A stretch of 64,000 nucleotides of DNA from Rosistilla carotiformis (GTDB lineage Bacteria > Planctomycetota > Planctomycetia > Pirellulales > Pirellulaceae), in assembly GCF_007753095.1 (NCBI RefSeq), contig NZ_CP036348.1, positions 2,852,001 to 2,916,000 on the forward strand, written 5' to 3'. Positions 42,290 through 51,130 of this stretch are shown here, piece by piece; position 1 is the stretch's first letter; every line of letters begins with the position of its first letter. Under the pieces are notes generated by a model that was not told the origin of the DNA, ran no database searches, and saw only the letters and a list, made by a program, of their open reading frames with translations. The position numbers were made by a program, and so were the translations under genes.

Positions 42290-43933
42290 TCAGCTGGCCG
42301 TTGCCGGTTCGGGGGCTTCGCGTGCCGATTCCGGTAACTCAGGACCCATTTGCAATTCATCTTCGATCTCGATCGGTGGGGTTGAGTCGTCGCCGTCGAT
42401 CTTGATTTGGTACCGGTATTTTCCCGCGGGCGGGGCGAATTTGGTTCGGAAGCGCAACAGGAATTCCTCGCCGGGCAACAACCAGCGGCCATAACCCGCT
42501 TGCATTTCGACGGCTCGGCCAAACGCATCGACCATCTTGAGGTTGCCCTGTAAGGGGAGATGCATCTGTCCGGTGTTGCGGACCGGCAGGACAAAGGCGG
42601 GCGGTTCGGTGGAGCCATCCCACTGCAAAGGATCCCATTGAACGAGGGGCGTTTGTTCGGTTCGGGCCAACAAGGCGACAGGAATCGAAAACTCGCCGAC
42701 GATTTCCCCGGCGTCGGATGTGACGATCACGTTCAGGTGCGTATAACGATTCAGATCGTCACTGTTGTGAGCGTCTAGGGTCGCTAAAAATTTGCGGTGT
42801 GAACCCGCGCGAACTTTCAATTCGGTTGGCCGGACGATCAGGCCATCGACAAATGCGCTGCCGGATTGCGGTTGGATGTCGACGGTCACATCCTGCGGAC
42901 TATTGTTCTTGATCTCCACGGCAACACGTCGGTTCCCGCCACGTCGCATGGACAGTTCCACTTGGCTTGGAGCGACGGTGATGTCGCGTGCCGCTTGGAT
43001 CAGCAACGCATCTTGGGCGGGGAACTCGCCCGCTCGAATCGTCACGGGAAAGACTTGCTTCTTGCGGGTTCGTCGATTGGTGATCAGCGAGACTTCCATT
43101 TCGTGCTCCCCGGGAAACGCTGCTTCGGGCAAGCGATGTTCCAATCGCAGCCGCGCCCCCGGAAGGATACGCACGTTGTAGCGTTCATCCGATTCGACCG
43201 ATTGGCGATTGGGCATGCTTAACGAAAAGCGGTTTTTCCCCGCGGTAGAACCCGCCCGCACGAAGCCGGCTTGGGCCTGAAACTCGAGAGGGCTTTCGGT
43301 GCTGTTGGTGATCCAAACGCGAGCCTTCGCGAATCCATCATCTTCGATCAGCTCAACCGATTCGATGTCGATGTTGGCTGCGTCTTCGCCCCGCGCTCCG
43401 GTGACGGTTACGTCGACACGCAACAGATAACGGGTTACGAATCGAACGCCCACACGCCGCGTCTTGTTGTCGCCCGCGGCAATCGGCCGCTGTTCCACAA
43501 TCCGGCCTAGGTCGGTAACTAGCAAGCCGAACGAATGGAAATTTCCCGAGTTGCTGGGAACTCGAAGACGACACTCAATGGTCGACAGTTCGTTTTCGGC
43601 GAGTTGAATATCCGCGGGACTGAGCAGTTCGAGGTTGTCGGGGGCGGGAGATTCAGTGTCCGGCAAAATGGTTCCATCGGACTCCTGTCGCAAAGAGACG
43701 GTCTGGACATGCAATACGGTCGGCCGTTCGACCGATTCGATATCAAATTTAACAGGTATCCGCTTTCCACGTGTCGCCTCGAACTTGTGCGACATTGGAG
43801 TCACGTGGAAGGCGGGTTTCACATCCGGCCGCAGCTTCAATTCTTGATTGAATCCCTGCGATTGCGCGACGACGGGGGCGACGGATACGAGAACCAGTGT
43901 GACGGTCCAGGCAAATAGACGGTAGTTTGTCAT
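42290..43933 (-). CDS. Secreted multi-Ig protein with pilus-chaperone-like N-terminus
   Basis: 547 residues with signal peptide MTNYRLFAWTVTLVLVSVAPVVAQ. The mature protein is almost entirely predicted beta structure. Its first ~200 residues show a pattern like PapD-type chaperones: FHVTPMSHKFEATRGKRIPV, then a DG turn (RQESDGTILP), LLSPADIQLAENELSTIECR and SFGLLVTDLG. Several further Ig-like modules follow (VAVEIKNNSPQDVTVDIQPQ, LPLQGNLKMVDAFGRAV), ending in a Glu/Pro-rich tail. No enzyme motif. It starts 52 bp after the secretin stop on the same strand, so it belongs with the secretin and the small beta-rich secreted protein upstream. A periplasmic chaperone or structural role is inferred, not shown. 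Confidence 0.75.
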   Translation of the reverse strand: MTNYRLFAWTVTLVLVSVAPVVAQSQGFNQELKLRPDVKPAFHVTPMSHKFEATRGKRIPVKFDIESVERPTVLHVQTVSLRQESDGTILPDTESPAPDNLELLSPADIQLAENELSTIECRLRVPSNSGNFHSFGLLVTDLGRIVEQRPIAAGDNKTRRVGVRFVTRYLLRVDVTVTGARGEDAANIDIESVELIEDDGFAKARVWITNSTESPLEFQAQAGFVRAGSTAGKNRFSLSMPNRQSVESDERYNVRILPGARLRLEHRLPEAAFPGEHEMEVSLITNRRTRKKQVFPVTIRAGEFPAQDALLIQAARDITVAPSQVELSMRRGGNRRVAVEIKNNSPQDVTVDIQPQSGSAFVDGLIVRPTELKVRAGSHRKFLATLDAHNSDDLNRYTHLNVIVTSDAGEIVGEFSIPVALLARTEQTPLVQWDPLQWDGSTEPPAFVLPVRNTGQMHLPLQGNLKMVDAFGRAVEMQAGYGRWLLPGEEFLLRFRTKFAPPAGKYRYQIKIDGDDSTPPIEIEDELQMGPELPESAREAPEPATAS

Positions 43934-43984
43934 GTTAGGAATCTTGCAATTCGTTTACGAACATTGCGCAGCCGTGCGGCAAGT

Positions 43985-45502
43985 TTAGCGAGCGGGGGCA
44001 ACCGCTTGCAGGGTGTCCGTATGAGGGGGCGTTTGAAGCACCCGAACCTCTCCATAGGTGTTCGGGTAAACAATTTGAGGAGAAATGAACACAGTCACTT
44101 CGGCCTCGGCATTCTGTTTATCGACTTGGCGAAACATCTTTCCAATCCAGGGAATGTCTCCAAGGATGGGAACACGACTTTCGCGGTCGATCATTTGTCG
44201 ATGGGTCAATCCGCCGATCGTGATGGTTTCTCCATCGCGAACGTCAACGGTGGTGGTGACATAACGACGATTGATTAACGGATAAGGGTTTGCCAAATCG
44301 GGATCGGTTCCGGTTTCGCGAATGTCTTCGCTGACCTCGGCCCGCTTGATCGTTACCGTGACCATATCACCACGAATTACCGGAGTGATTTCGAGCACGA
44401 TGCCCGATTCCACTTTTTCGATATCCTGTCGATAAAATACGTCGCTGTTCACCGGTTGGGTACTGAAAAACGTTTCTCGATTGATCGAGATCTGTGCCTC
44501 TTCGCCATTTTTCGCCATCACGCGTGGCGACGCCGTGATGTCCAGGTAACCTTCCTGTTCAAGGCATCGCAGGAAGTAAGCGGTGGTGCCGAAATTGCCA
44601 AACAAATCGCCGATCGATCCGGGGGACAGCGTGCCTGAAAGCGCGAGGCCCGAAAGGCCCGCGTTGATCCCACGACTGGTGCCGTCGGCCAAGATCTGTT
44701 GGAGATCCATTCCGAACTGATAGGAAGTGTCTGGGGAATGCACCGTCACCATGGCTTCTAAGATAACTTGCGGTTGTGGCTGATCGGCGTTCTGCAGTTC
44801 CCGCAGGATCTCATCGGCCAGTTCCTGCGGTGCGTGGATCACGACCAGATTCCGTTTGCCGACAATCCGTACGTACTGCTGCAATTTTTCGGGTAGCAGC
44901 GGTAGCAGGTCGGCCGGGGCGTAGTGCTGCGGTTGATAGTCCATCTTGATCGAGAGGTAGCGGAACAACGTGGACGACGGATCGGAGGAACCGACAAGGT
45001 ACTGCCCATTTCGCATGCCCCAGATGTATCCCAACGGCAACAGGATCTGTTCGAGTGCCTGTTCAAACGGCACCTCTTCGAAGACGGCGGTTGCAACGCC
45101 CGACACTTGGTCATCGATCACGACGCTGACTTTTGCTTGCAGAGCAAGCGATTGGATGGCTTCTCGGATTTCGGTCTCTTCGAAAATTTCGTCGACCAAC
45201 GGACTCATGGCGACTTGGGAGACATGCGTGACACGGCGGATGAATGACGAATATTCATCGGAACCGTCGATCGCAAGGCTTGATGTGGTGCGAGGTAGCC
45301 GCGATGGTGTCGGCGGCTTTTCTCGAGTGTTGGATACGCGTAGCGTCTCCAGCATGATCTCGTCAAGCGAACGTCGCGCCGGCGGTGTCGTGGTTTTGCA
45401 ACCAACGATCAGGATGCAAAGGGCTGCGACCGCTAAAACAGCGGATGGCCAAGTTGTCCCACGGTCGCGACGCGATAGCGATAGGTTTCTGATTCGAATC
45501 AT
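43985..45502 (-). CDS. Lipoprotein secretin (GspD/PilQ superfamily)
   Basis: 505 residues. N-terminal helix ending in lipobox LIVGC (Cys35). A short secretin/TonB N-terminal domain (SLALQAKVSVVIDDQVSG ... VPFEQALEQILLPLGY) is followed by one N1-like ring domain (ADLLPLLPEKLQQYVRIVGK, LADEILRELQNADQPQPQ), then the secretin core: LEAMVTVHSPDTSYQFGMDL, ITASPRVMAKNGEEAQISI, ESGIVLEITPVI, DGETITIGGL and VPILGDIPWIGKMF. It should form the outer-membrane gated ring. The ATG at 45502 is used; TTG at 45553 would add 17 residues. No GspE-type ATPase, GspF/GspL platform or pseudopilin gene is in the window. A strong terminator lies 63 bp upstream. Confidence 0.92.
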   Translation of the reverse strand: MIRIRNLSLSRRDRGTTWPSAVLAVAALCILIVGCKTTTPPARRSLDEIMLETLRVSNTREKPPTPSRLPRTTSSLAIDGSDEYSSFIRRVTHVSQVAMSPLVDEIFEETEIREAIQSLALQAKVSVVIDDQVSGVATAVFEEVPFEQALEQILLPLGYIWGMRNGQYLVGSSDPSSTLFRYLSIKMDYQPQHYAPADLLPLLPEKLQQYVRIVGKRNLVVIHAPQELADEILRELQNADQPQPQVILEAMVTVHSPDTSYQFGMDLQQILADGTSRGINAGLSGLALSGTLSPGSIGDLFGNFGTTAYFLRCLEQEGYLDITASPRVMAKNGEEAQISINRETFFSTQPVNSDVFYRQDIEKVESGIVLEITPVIRGDMVTVTIKRAEVSEDIRETGTDPDLANPYPLINRRYVTTTVDVRDGETITIGGLTHRQMIDRESRVPILGDIPWIGKMFRQVDKQNAEAEVTVFISPQIVYPNTYGEVRVLQTPPHTDTLQAVAPAR

Positions 45503-45564
45503 CCGTGATGTCGTCAGTGAAAGGAACCGAACTGCGACGGTTGTGGAAGACAACGTCGATTGTC

Positions 45565-45609
45565 AAAAAAGCTCTATCGACGGTCTCATACCTTAGGACC
45601 GTCGATAGA
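45565..45609 (-). terminator. Strong intrinsic terminator between subunit and secretin genes
   Basis: On the minus strand TCTATCGACGGTC (45609-45597) pairs perfectly with GACCGTCGATAGA (45585-45573), 13 bp, with an 11-nt loop, followed by GC and TTTTTT (45570-45565). It lies 73 bp after the stop of the small secreted protein gene and 63 bp before the secretin ATG. Partial read-through would make the small protein far more abundant than the secretin, as in pilin operons. TTGACA directly follows (45566-45561) and might be a -35 element for the secretin, though no good -10 is seen. Confidence 0.88.
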
Positions 45610-45682
45610 AGCCAGATTTGCGAGCGACCGTGCGTGCGCGATTGGCGTTCCACCACCCCGGCACGGTTCGTTGGGGAAAGGA

Positions 45683-46204
45683 CTATTTCGCGGTGAGCGT
45701 TCCGGTGACGGTCAACTCATAGTCGCCAGCCGCCAAGTCCGTGAAGGTTTCTTCCACCAAGCTGACTCCAATGTCAAAGTTGGCGGCGCCGGGAGTAAAC
45801 GATTCGGCGGTCACCGAAACCTCTTCCAATGACGATCCATAGTTGGTGGTTGCCGAACCGTTGGTCACAGTCCAGGCATCGCCAGAAGCTTTGGCGAGCG
45901 TCAGATAGGCATCGCGTTTGTAGTTGCTGTCCAACGTGTGTGTGAACGCCTGGTCGGTTGTGAAAACCGCCATGGCACCGCCGGTGTTGTTTGCGGTTAC
46001 CAACCAGCGTTGGATTGGAAAGACTTGATCGTTGTCGGTTTCGTCGTGAATCTGCGATACCGTGGCGCTTGGCGCCGTGATCGACAGCGTCGATGGGACG
46101 GTCACGCGGAATAACTCACTATCGGTTTCTTGTGCCTGCGCCGAAGCGGCGATTGCCAAAGAAAGACCGAACGAAACAACTGGGGCGATTGACTTGCGGA
46201 ACAT
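45683..46204 (-). CDS. Small secreted beta-rich protein, candidate fibre subunit A
   Basis: 173 residues with a signal peptide (MFRKSIAPVVSFGLSLAIAASAQA cleaved after AQA). The mature ~150 residues are Thr/Ser/Val-rich alternating strands: FRVTVPSTLSITAPS, QIHDETDNDQVFPIQRW, AVFTTDQAFTHT, YKRDAYLTLA, and the C-terminal AGDYELTVTGTLTAK. No cysteines or enzyme motifs. Clear paralogue of the protein at 46721-47254, sharing IHD-TD-NQ, QAFTHT, KR-A and the C-terminal AGDYELTV-GT-T-K pattern. Good ribosome binding site AGAGGA eight bases before the ATG. Followed by a strong terminator and then the secretin and Ig-like genes. A surface fibre or matrix subunit is the favoured guess. Confidence 0.75.
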   Translation of the reverse strand: MFRKSIAPVVSFGLSLAIAASAQAQETDSELFRVTVPSTLSITAPSATVSQIHDETDNDQVFPIQRWLVTANNTGGAMAVFTTDQAFTHTLDSNYKRDAYLTLAKASGDAWTVTNGSATTNYGSSLEEVSVTAESFTPGAANFDIGVSLVEETFTDLAAGDYELTVTGTLTAK

Positions 46205-46720
46205 AGTAGAATCCTCTAGTTAACAGGGGTACCGATGTACACATCGGACGTTAGTGAAGCAACGAATTAGCCGAATTGGCCGCAACATTGCATTTAATCG
46301 TTAGTTCTGCCCCATTTCTCCCAGCTTGTGTTGTCGTCCAATGCGACGGCAACGCCCCAAAGCCGGTCCAGAGATCGCACTGCCCTTTCCGCAGTCGCGA
46401 CTTGCTGTACGAAATTAATAAGTCGTGATTTCGAGCAACGCAAAAAACAATCGGGCATTTTTGCCAAGTTTCGCTAGAGTGCCGGGGGGCGAGTATTTAC
46501 CCCCTCCCCTCACTGCTGTCGACTAGACACCGTGACGGCCGTGGGAGATCATCCCTAACAAAAACGAACGCCGTTGGGAATAGATGTTGGGTTGATGCAA
46601 TAACAAAAGGATGCAGCGGAATCTGGCAGATGGTGCTAACAAGGTGTTTATTAGAAGCTATCTTTCATGCATTGACCAAAATCCACGTTTCACTCCTTCG
46701 TTTCAAACAGAAAATATCCC
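46205..46720. other. 516-bp divergent control region between two subunit paralogues
   Basis: Separates the two beta-rich secreted protein genes. AT-richer than its surroundings. It contains a palindrome at 46232-46247 (listed separately), a G6...C5 inverted repeat (46484-46504, GGGGGG then CCCCC), and an inverted repeat CGAAAT/ATTTCG near 46410-46432. No gene seen. It probably holds both promoters and shared regulation. Confidence 0.5.
46232..46247. promoter_or_regulatory. Perfect palindrome in leader of subunit A gene
   Basis: CCGATGTACACATCGG: two 7-bp arms (46232-46238, 46241-46247) around a 2-bp centre, 28 bp upstream of the ATG at 46204. The symmetry and placement fit a dimeric regulator site overlapping the leader or promoter. 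No second copy was seen near the other paralogue. Confidence 0.45.
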
Positions 46721-47254
46721 ATGTCGAGAACCTTTTCTGTCGCCGCGATCGTACTGGCGATGCAATTGACAACGGTCGATGCGGAAGACGCGCAAGACCA
46801 ACAACACTACAGAATGCGTGTTCCGGGGGTCGTTGCGATCAATGCGACCAACAGTTTGGCGCATAAGATTCACGATCTGACCGATGCCAATCAGATCATC
46901 GACTGGCAGCCGTGGCAGGTTGTCTGCAATAGTCCCGCCGGTGCGATAGCGACTTTTGAAACAACGCAAGCGTTCACGCATACGACCAAACCTACGGTCA
47001 AGCGGAATGCGTGGCTGTTTTTGTCGAGAGCGACGGGGTCGTTCTTTTTCCCCAATGATGCCTGGCAAGTCACGCTTGCTGCCGACGAGACCAACTATGC
47101 TGCAGGTGATGGCGTCGCGTTGGTGAGGGCAGAAGTGAGCGCCGTGAAGACTGCGAACCTACATCTGAGAGTTGTTTTCTTGGAAGAAAATTTCGCCGAT
47201 ACGATCGCGGGGGATTACGAATTGACAGTGATCGGTACGATCACCCCCAAGTAG
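46721..47254 (+). CDS. Small secreted beta-rich protein, candidate fibre subunit B
   Basis: 177 residues with signal peptide (MSRTFSVAAIVLAMQLTTVDA). The mature part parallels subunit A over its whole length: YRMRVPGVVAINATNS, KIHDLTDANQIIDWQPWQV, ATFETTQAFTHT, VKRNAWLFLSRA, DAWQVTLAADETNYAAGD and the end AGDYELTVIGTITPK. By eye about 30% identity. It has one extra Cys near residue 69 (VVCNSPAG). No enzyme motif. Transcribed away from subunit A; the ribosome binding site is weak. Downstream hairpins at 47269 and 47306 end the unit before the convergent dnaE. Confidence 0.75.
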   Translation: MSRTFSVAAIVLAMQLTTVDAEDAQDQQHYRMRVPGVVAINATNSLAHKIHDLTDANQIIDWQPWQVVCNSPAGAIATFETTQAFTHTTKPTVKRNAWLFLSRATGSFFFPNDAWQVTLAADETNYAAGDGVALVRAEVSAVKTANLHLRVVFLEENFADTIAGDYELTVIGTITPK

Positions 47255-47268
47255 TTCCACTACGGTTC

Positions 47269-47290
47269 CCCCAACCTTTCCGTGTTGGGG
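47269..47290 (+). terminator. Hairpin after subunit B gene
   Basis: CCCCAAC (47269-47275) pairs with GTTGGGG (47284-47290), seven pairs, 8-nt loop, 14 bp past the stop. No U-tract follows, so termination by this element alone is uncertain. Confidence 0.4.
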
Positions 47291-47305
47291 ATTCGTGAAC
47301 TTTCT

Positions 47306-47342
47306 GTTAGCCATGGTCGGGGGCATGACGACCGAGGCTAAC
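47306..47342. terminator. Two-tier hairpin between convergent genes
   Basis: GTTAGCC (47306-47312) pairs with GGCTAAC (47336-47342) and the inner GGTCG (47315-47319) with CGACC (47329-47333), twelve pairs around a 2-by-2 internal loop. It lies between subunit B and dnaE, which end toward each other. Symmetric and without U-tracts; likely a bidirectional 3'-end structure. Confidence 0.45.
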
Positions 47343-47414
47343 GCGGTGTGAAGCGATCGGTGACGCAAAATCGCATTTGGTGACGATGGTTCTTCTTTTG
47401 GGCCGGGTACGACG

Positions 47415-50400
47415 CTAAGACGAATATTTCTTTTGTTGTACGCCCGGTGCCACTTTGGGCCGCGTGATCAGCAGCTTGTATCGGCCGGGCCCCAGCAGAT
47501 CGTCGATCCGATCTCGCAGTTCATTGTTGACCTGGACCTTATACTTCTGGCTCCGCATCACCACCGCTTCGCCCGTTTTCAGGTGCATCGAGACCATCAG
47601 CTCCTGGCCGCCGGGATAACCGCGAAGGACCTCGCGAACGTGAGGTAGCATCTCTTCGTGAATCGTTTCGTCGAGATCGATAAGGATCCCGCGGGTGTAT
47701 TTGGCGTCGAGTTCATCCAGCGGTACCAATTCGTTGACGATCAAGTTGATCTCATCGCCACCACCACGCCGATCGACGACACCGCGAACGATCAAGACGG
47801 CGTCGGGGACAACATACTCACCCATCTTTTGATATCCGTCGGGCCAGAGGATGCAGCGAATCGGTCCCTCGACATCCTCGAGGTCAAAGTTGGCATACTT
47901 CGACGGCGCGCCGGGTTTTGGATTTTTAGTGTGGGCGATTTTGATCGAACTCATCATTCCGCCGATGATCACTTCGGTGCGATCTTCACAGTCGATCAAT
48001 TGGCTGGTCTTGTGCGTCCGGAAGGTGCTTAGTTTTTGTTCGAATTCGGCCAGCGGGTGGCTGCTCAGGTAATATCCCAAAACCTCTTTTTCCGCCAGCA
48101 TCGCTTGCCGTTCGGGCCAGTCTTCGACGTCGGGTAACGCGTTGGTGGGATCCTCTTCCTCCGCGTCTTCGACAGCGTCTTCGAATTCGCCAAACAAACT
48201 CTTTTGACCACTTTTGCGATCGGCAAGCGCCGCCGCTCCACTTTGCAATGCGCGGTCCAACGCGGCGTGCAATTGTCCGCGTTTGCCAAAGTCGTCCATC
48301 GCACCGGCTTTAATCAACGTTTCGACCGCGGCGCGATTACATCGTTGCGGATCGACACGTTCGCAAAAATCGAAGATGTCTTTGAACGGTCCATTTTCGC
48401 GCCGTTCCTCTTCGATTGCGACCGCGGTCCCACCACCGCAGCCCTTGATCGCCGACATGCCAAAGATGATCTTTCCGTCGGCAACCGAGAAGTCCGAATC
48501 GCTGATGTTGACGTTCGGATTGACGATCTCGATGTTCATCCGTTGGCAATCTTCCATGTGCTCGATCAGCGCATCCTTACGCTTAAAGTTTCGTCCGCTA
48601 ATGTCGCTCGAGAGCAACGCGGCCATGAACTCCACCGGATAGTGCGCTTTCAGGTAGGCCGTTTGGAAAGCGACCAGCGCGTAAGCTGTCGAGTGCGACT
48701 TGTTGAAGCCGTAGCCGGCGAACTTTTGGATCATCACCCAAATGTCGTCGGCCTCTTTCTTCGTCAGCCCTTTGGCGACCGTCCCCTCGATGAATTTCTC
48801 GTGGTTCTGATTGATCAGCGCTTCTTTTTTCTTACTGATCGCCTTAATACAGGTGTACGCATTGGCCAGCGGAATGCCGCCCAAGCGGTTCAAAATCCGC
48901 ATCACCTGTTCTTGGTAAACCATCACCGAGTTGGTTTCGGCGAGAATCTCTTCCAGCACCGGGTGCTTGTATTCGGGCGCCTCCTTGCCGTGTTTCACAT
49001 TGACGTAGGTGTCGACCATACCGCCTTCCAGCGGGCCGGGACGATACAACGCGGCGGTCGCGATGATGTCGTGGAAGCTATCCGGCTTCATCCGCTGCAA
49101 CAGGTCGCGAATACCGCCGGATTCCAATTGGAAGACACCCTTGGTTTCGCCGCGTTGCAGCAGCGCATAACTCGCCTTGTCGTCCAGCGGAAACTTCAGG
49201 GGATCGATCCGTTCGCCGGTTGTCTGTTCGATCAGATCGACCGCCTTGCTGAGGATCGTGAGGTTGCGAAGCCCCAAGAAATCCATCTTCAACAGGCCCG
49301 CGGATTCGACGTCGTTCATCGACCACTGCGTGATCACGTCCTGCTTGCCGGGAACCCGACCGATCGGCAGGTATTCCGACAGCGGTTTATCGGCGATCAC
49401 AACGGCCGCCGCGTGGGTGCCGACGTTCCGCGCCAGTCCCTCGATCCGCATCGCCAGGTCTAAAAGTTCGCGGACCTCCGAATCACCGTCGTAAGTCTTC
49501 TGCAGCTCCTCGTTCTTTTCGAGCGCTTTGGCGATCGTGATCTTCAGTTCGTCGGGAACCATCTCGGTGATCTGGTTCACGCGAAACAGCGGAATCCCCA
49601 GCGCACGGCCTACGTCTTTGATCGCCGCACGCGCCGCCAAGGTTCCAAACGTACCGATCTGGCAAACGTTGTCGTGCCCGTATTTCTCCTTCACATAGTC
49701 GATCACTTCGACCCGGCGGTCCTTGTCGAAATCGACGTCGATATCTGGCGGCTCTTTCCGGTTTTCATCCAAGAACCGCTCGAACAGCAGGTCGTATTTC
49801 AGCGGGCAGACGTGCGACAGATAGAGCGCGTAACAAACGATCGCCCCTACACCGCTACCACGAACCGTCGCCCAAATTCCTTTGCTGCGGCCGTGTAATA
49901 CAAAGTCCCAAACGATCAAGAAGTAGGTTGGGAAACCGAGCTTGTCGATCACGCCCAGTTCGCGTTCGAGCCGCGCGTGGACCTCCTCCGACAGGTCGCC
50001 GTCGTCTCCATCGGGCAACCGATCGCGATCTCCTTGGTAGCGGTCTTTCAGCCCCTTGATGCACAGTTCGCGCAGATATTGGGTGGCAGTCTTGTTCTCG
50101 GGAACTTCGAAATTCGGGAAGTAGAACTTGCCGAGGTTGAGCTCCAAGTTGACCGAATCGGCGATCTCCTGGCTGCGCGCGACGGCGTCTTCGAGCCCAG
50201 GAAACTTCTCGTACATCTGGTCGGGTGTACGCAGGAAGTATTGGTTGCCGTCCATCTTCATCCGCGACGTGTCGGTCCGGAAGCGGCCGGTGTTGATGCA
50301 CAACATCACGTCTTGGGCTTCGGCATCGTCGGGATCGACGTAGTGGCAGTCGCTGGTTGCCACGACGGGCAAGCCCATCTTGTTGGCGATATCGACGGCA

Positions 50401-50990
50401 CCGGCCAGTTGTTGGCGCTGGATGTCGACGCCGTTGTTCATGACTTCGATAAAGTAACGATCGCGGAAAACGCGTTCGAACCAACTGGCGACTCCCATCG
50501 CCTCCTTCTCGATCTCTTCGGTCGAAGATCCCTTGAGGATCGCGCGGCTGAACTCACTGCTCACGCAACCCGACAGACAGATGATCCCCTCGTTGAATTC
50601 CTCCAGGATCTGTTTGTCGATACGTGGTTTGAAGTAGAACCCTTCGAGGCTCGCTTTGGAGGCTAGACGGATCAGGTTCTGAAAGCCCGTTTTGTTCTGG
50701 GCCAGCAGCGTCAGGTGGTAGCTGGCATCGCGGCTTCCGCCCGAGGAATTTTTCTCGAATCGGCTGCCCGGGGCGATGTAGGCTTCGTAGCCAACGATCG
50801 GGTTGATATTGGCCGCTTTAGCCGTGCGGTAAAACTCCAACGCGCCGTGCAGATTGCCATGGTCGGTCAACGCCAACGAGTTCATACCATGTTCGGCGCA
50901 ACGTTGGACCAATTTTGGAATCGAGCTCGCCCCGTCCAAGAGGCTGTAGTGGCTGTGGCAATGCAAGTGCGTGAAAGGTCGAGCGTTCAT
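47415..50990 (-). CDS. dnaE: DNA polymerase III alpha subunit
   Basis: Replicative polymerase, 1191 residues, full length for DnaE. The N-terminal PHP domain keeps its metal-binding residues (HLHCHSHYSLLDG, LALTDHGNLHGA, YFIEV, ATSDCHYVDP), unlike E. coli where they are degraded. The polymerase core has the catalytic PPDIDVDFDKDRR and RNVGTHAAAVVIA. The tandem helix-hairpin-helix and OB-fold parts are in the C-terminal third (ISDSDFSVADGKIIFGMSAI; EDVEGPIRCILWPDG). The ATG at 50990 begins MNARPFTHLHCHSH; the frame upstream is not conserved. Stands alone: dnaX is 43 kb away in the window. Confidence 0.97.
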   Translation of the reverse strand: MNARPFTHLHCHSHYSLLDGASSIPKLVQRCAEHGMNSLALTDHGNLHGALEFYRTAKAANINPIVGYEAYIAPGSRFEKNSSGGSRDASYHLTLLAQNKTGFQNLIRLASKASLEGFYFKPRIDKQILEEFNEGIICLSGCVSSEFSRAILKGSSTEEIEKEAMGVASWFERVFRDRYFIEVMNNGVDIQRQQLAGAVDIANKMGLPVVATSDCHYVDPDDAEAQDVMLCINTGRFRTDTSRMKMDGNQYFLRTPDQMYEKFPGLEDAVARSQEIADSVNLELNLGKFYFPNFEVPENKTATQYLRELCIKGLKDRYQGDRDRLPDGDDGDLSEEVHARLERELGVIDKLGFPTYFLIVWDFVLHGRSKGIWATVRGSGVGAIVCYALYLSHVCPLKYDLLFERFLDENRKEPPDIDVDFDKDRRVEVIDYVKEKYGHDNVCQIGTFGTLAARAAIKDVGRALGIPLFRVNQITEMVPDELKITIAKALEKNEELQKTYDGDSEVRELLDLAMRIEGLARNVGTHAAAVVIADKPLSEYLPIGRVPGKQDVITQWSMNDVESAGLLKMDFLGLRNLTILSKAVDLIEQTTGERIDPLKFPLDDKASYALLQRGETKGVFQLESGGIRDLLQRMKPDSFHDIIATAALYRPGPLEGGMVDTYVNVKHGKEAPEYKHPVLEEILAETNSVMVYQEQVMRILNRLGGIPLANAYTCIKAISKKKEALINQNHEKFIEGTVAKGLTKKEADDIWVMIQKFAGYGFNKSHSTAYALVAFQTAYLKAHYPVEFMAALLSSDISGRNFKRKDALIEHMEDCQRMNIEIVNPNVNISDSDFSVADGKIIFGMSAIKGCGGGTAVAIEEERRENGPFKDIFDFCERVDPQRCNRAAVETLIKAGAMDDFGKRGQLHAALDRALQSGAAALADRKSGQKSLFGEFEDAVEDAEEEDPTNALPDVEDWPERQAMLAEKEVLGYYLSSHPLAEFEQKLSTFRTHKTSQLIDCEDRTEVIIGGMMSSIKIAHTKNPKPGAPSKYANFDLEDVEGPIRCILWPDGYQKMGEYVVPDAVLIVRGVVDRRGGGDEINLIVNELVPLDELDAKYTRGILIDLDETIHEEMLPHVREVLRGYPGGQELMVSMHLKTGEAVVMRSQKYKVQVNNELRDRIDDLLGPGRYKLLITRPKVAPGVQQKKYSS

Positions 50991-51130
50991 CAATCCGTTT
51001 CCCAGAGAAGGTTCTGCGCGACGCGAGCCAACACGCCACCGCGGAAGCACCAATCAGCCCGATTGGCGTGGCGCTGACTTTACGTTACGGCGACGCCGCC
51101 AGAAATGAAACCGGACTTGACGGCAAGCGT

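Noticed and set aside
43985-45502. Type II secretion or type IV pilus system
   Set aside because: Only the secretin is present; no GspE/PilB ATPase, GspF/PilC, pseudopilin with a prepilin-peptidase signal or peptidase gene is near, so the locus is not called T2SS or T4P.
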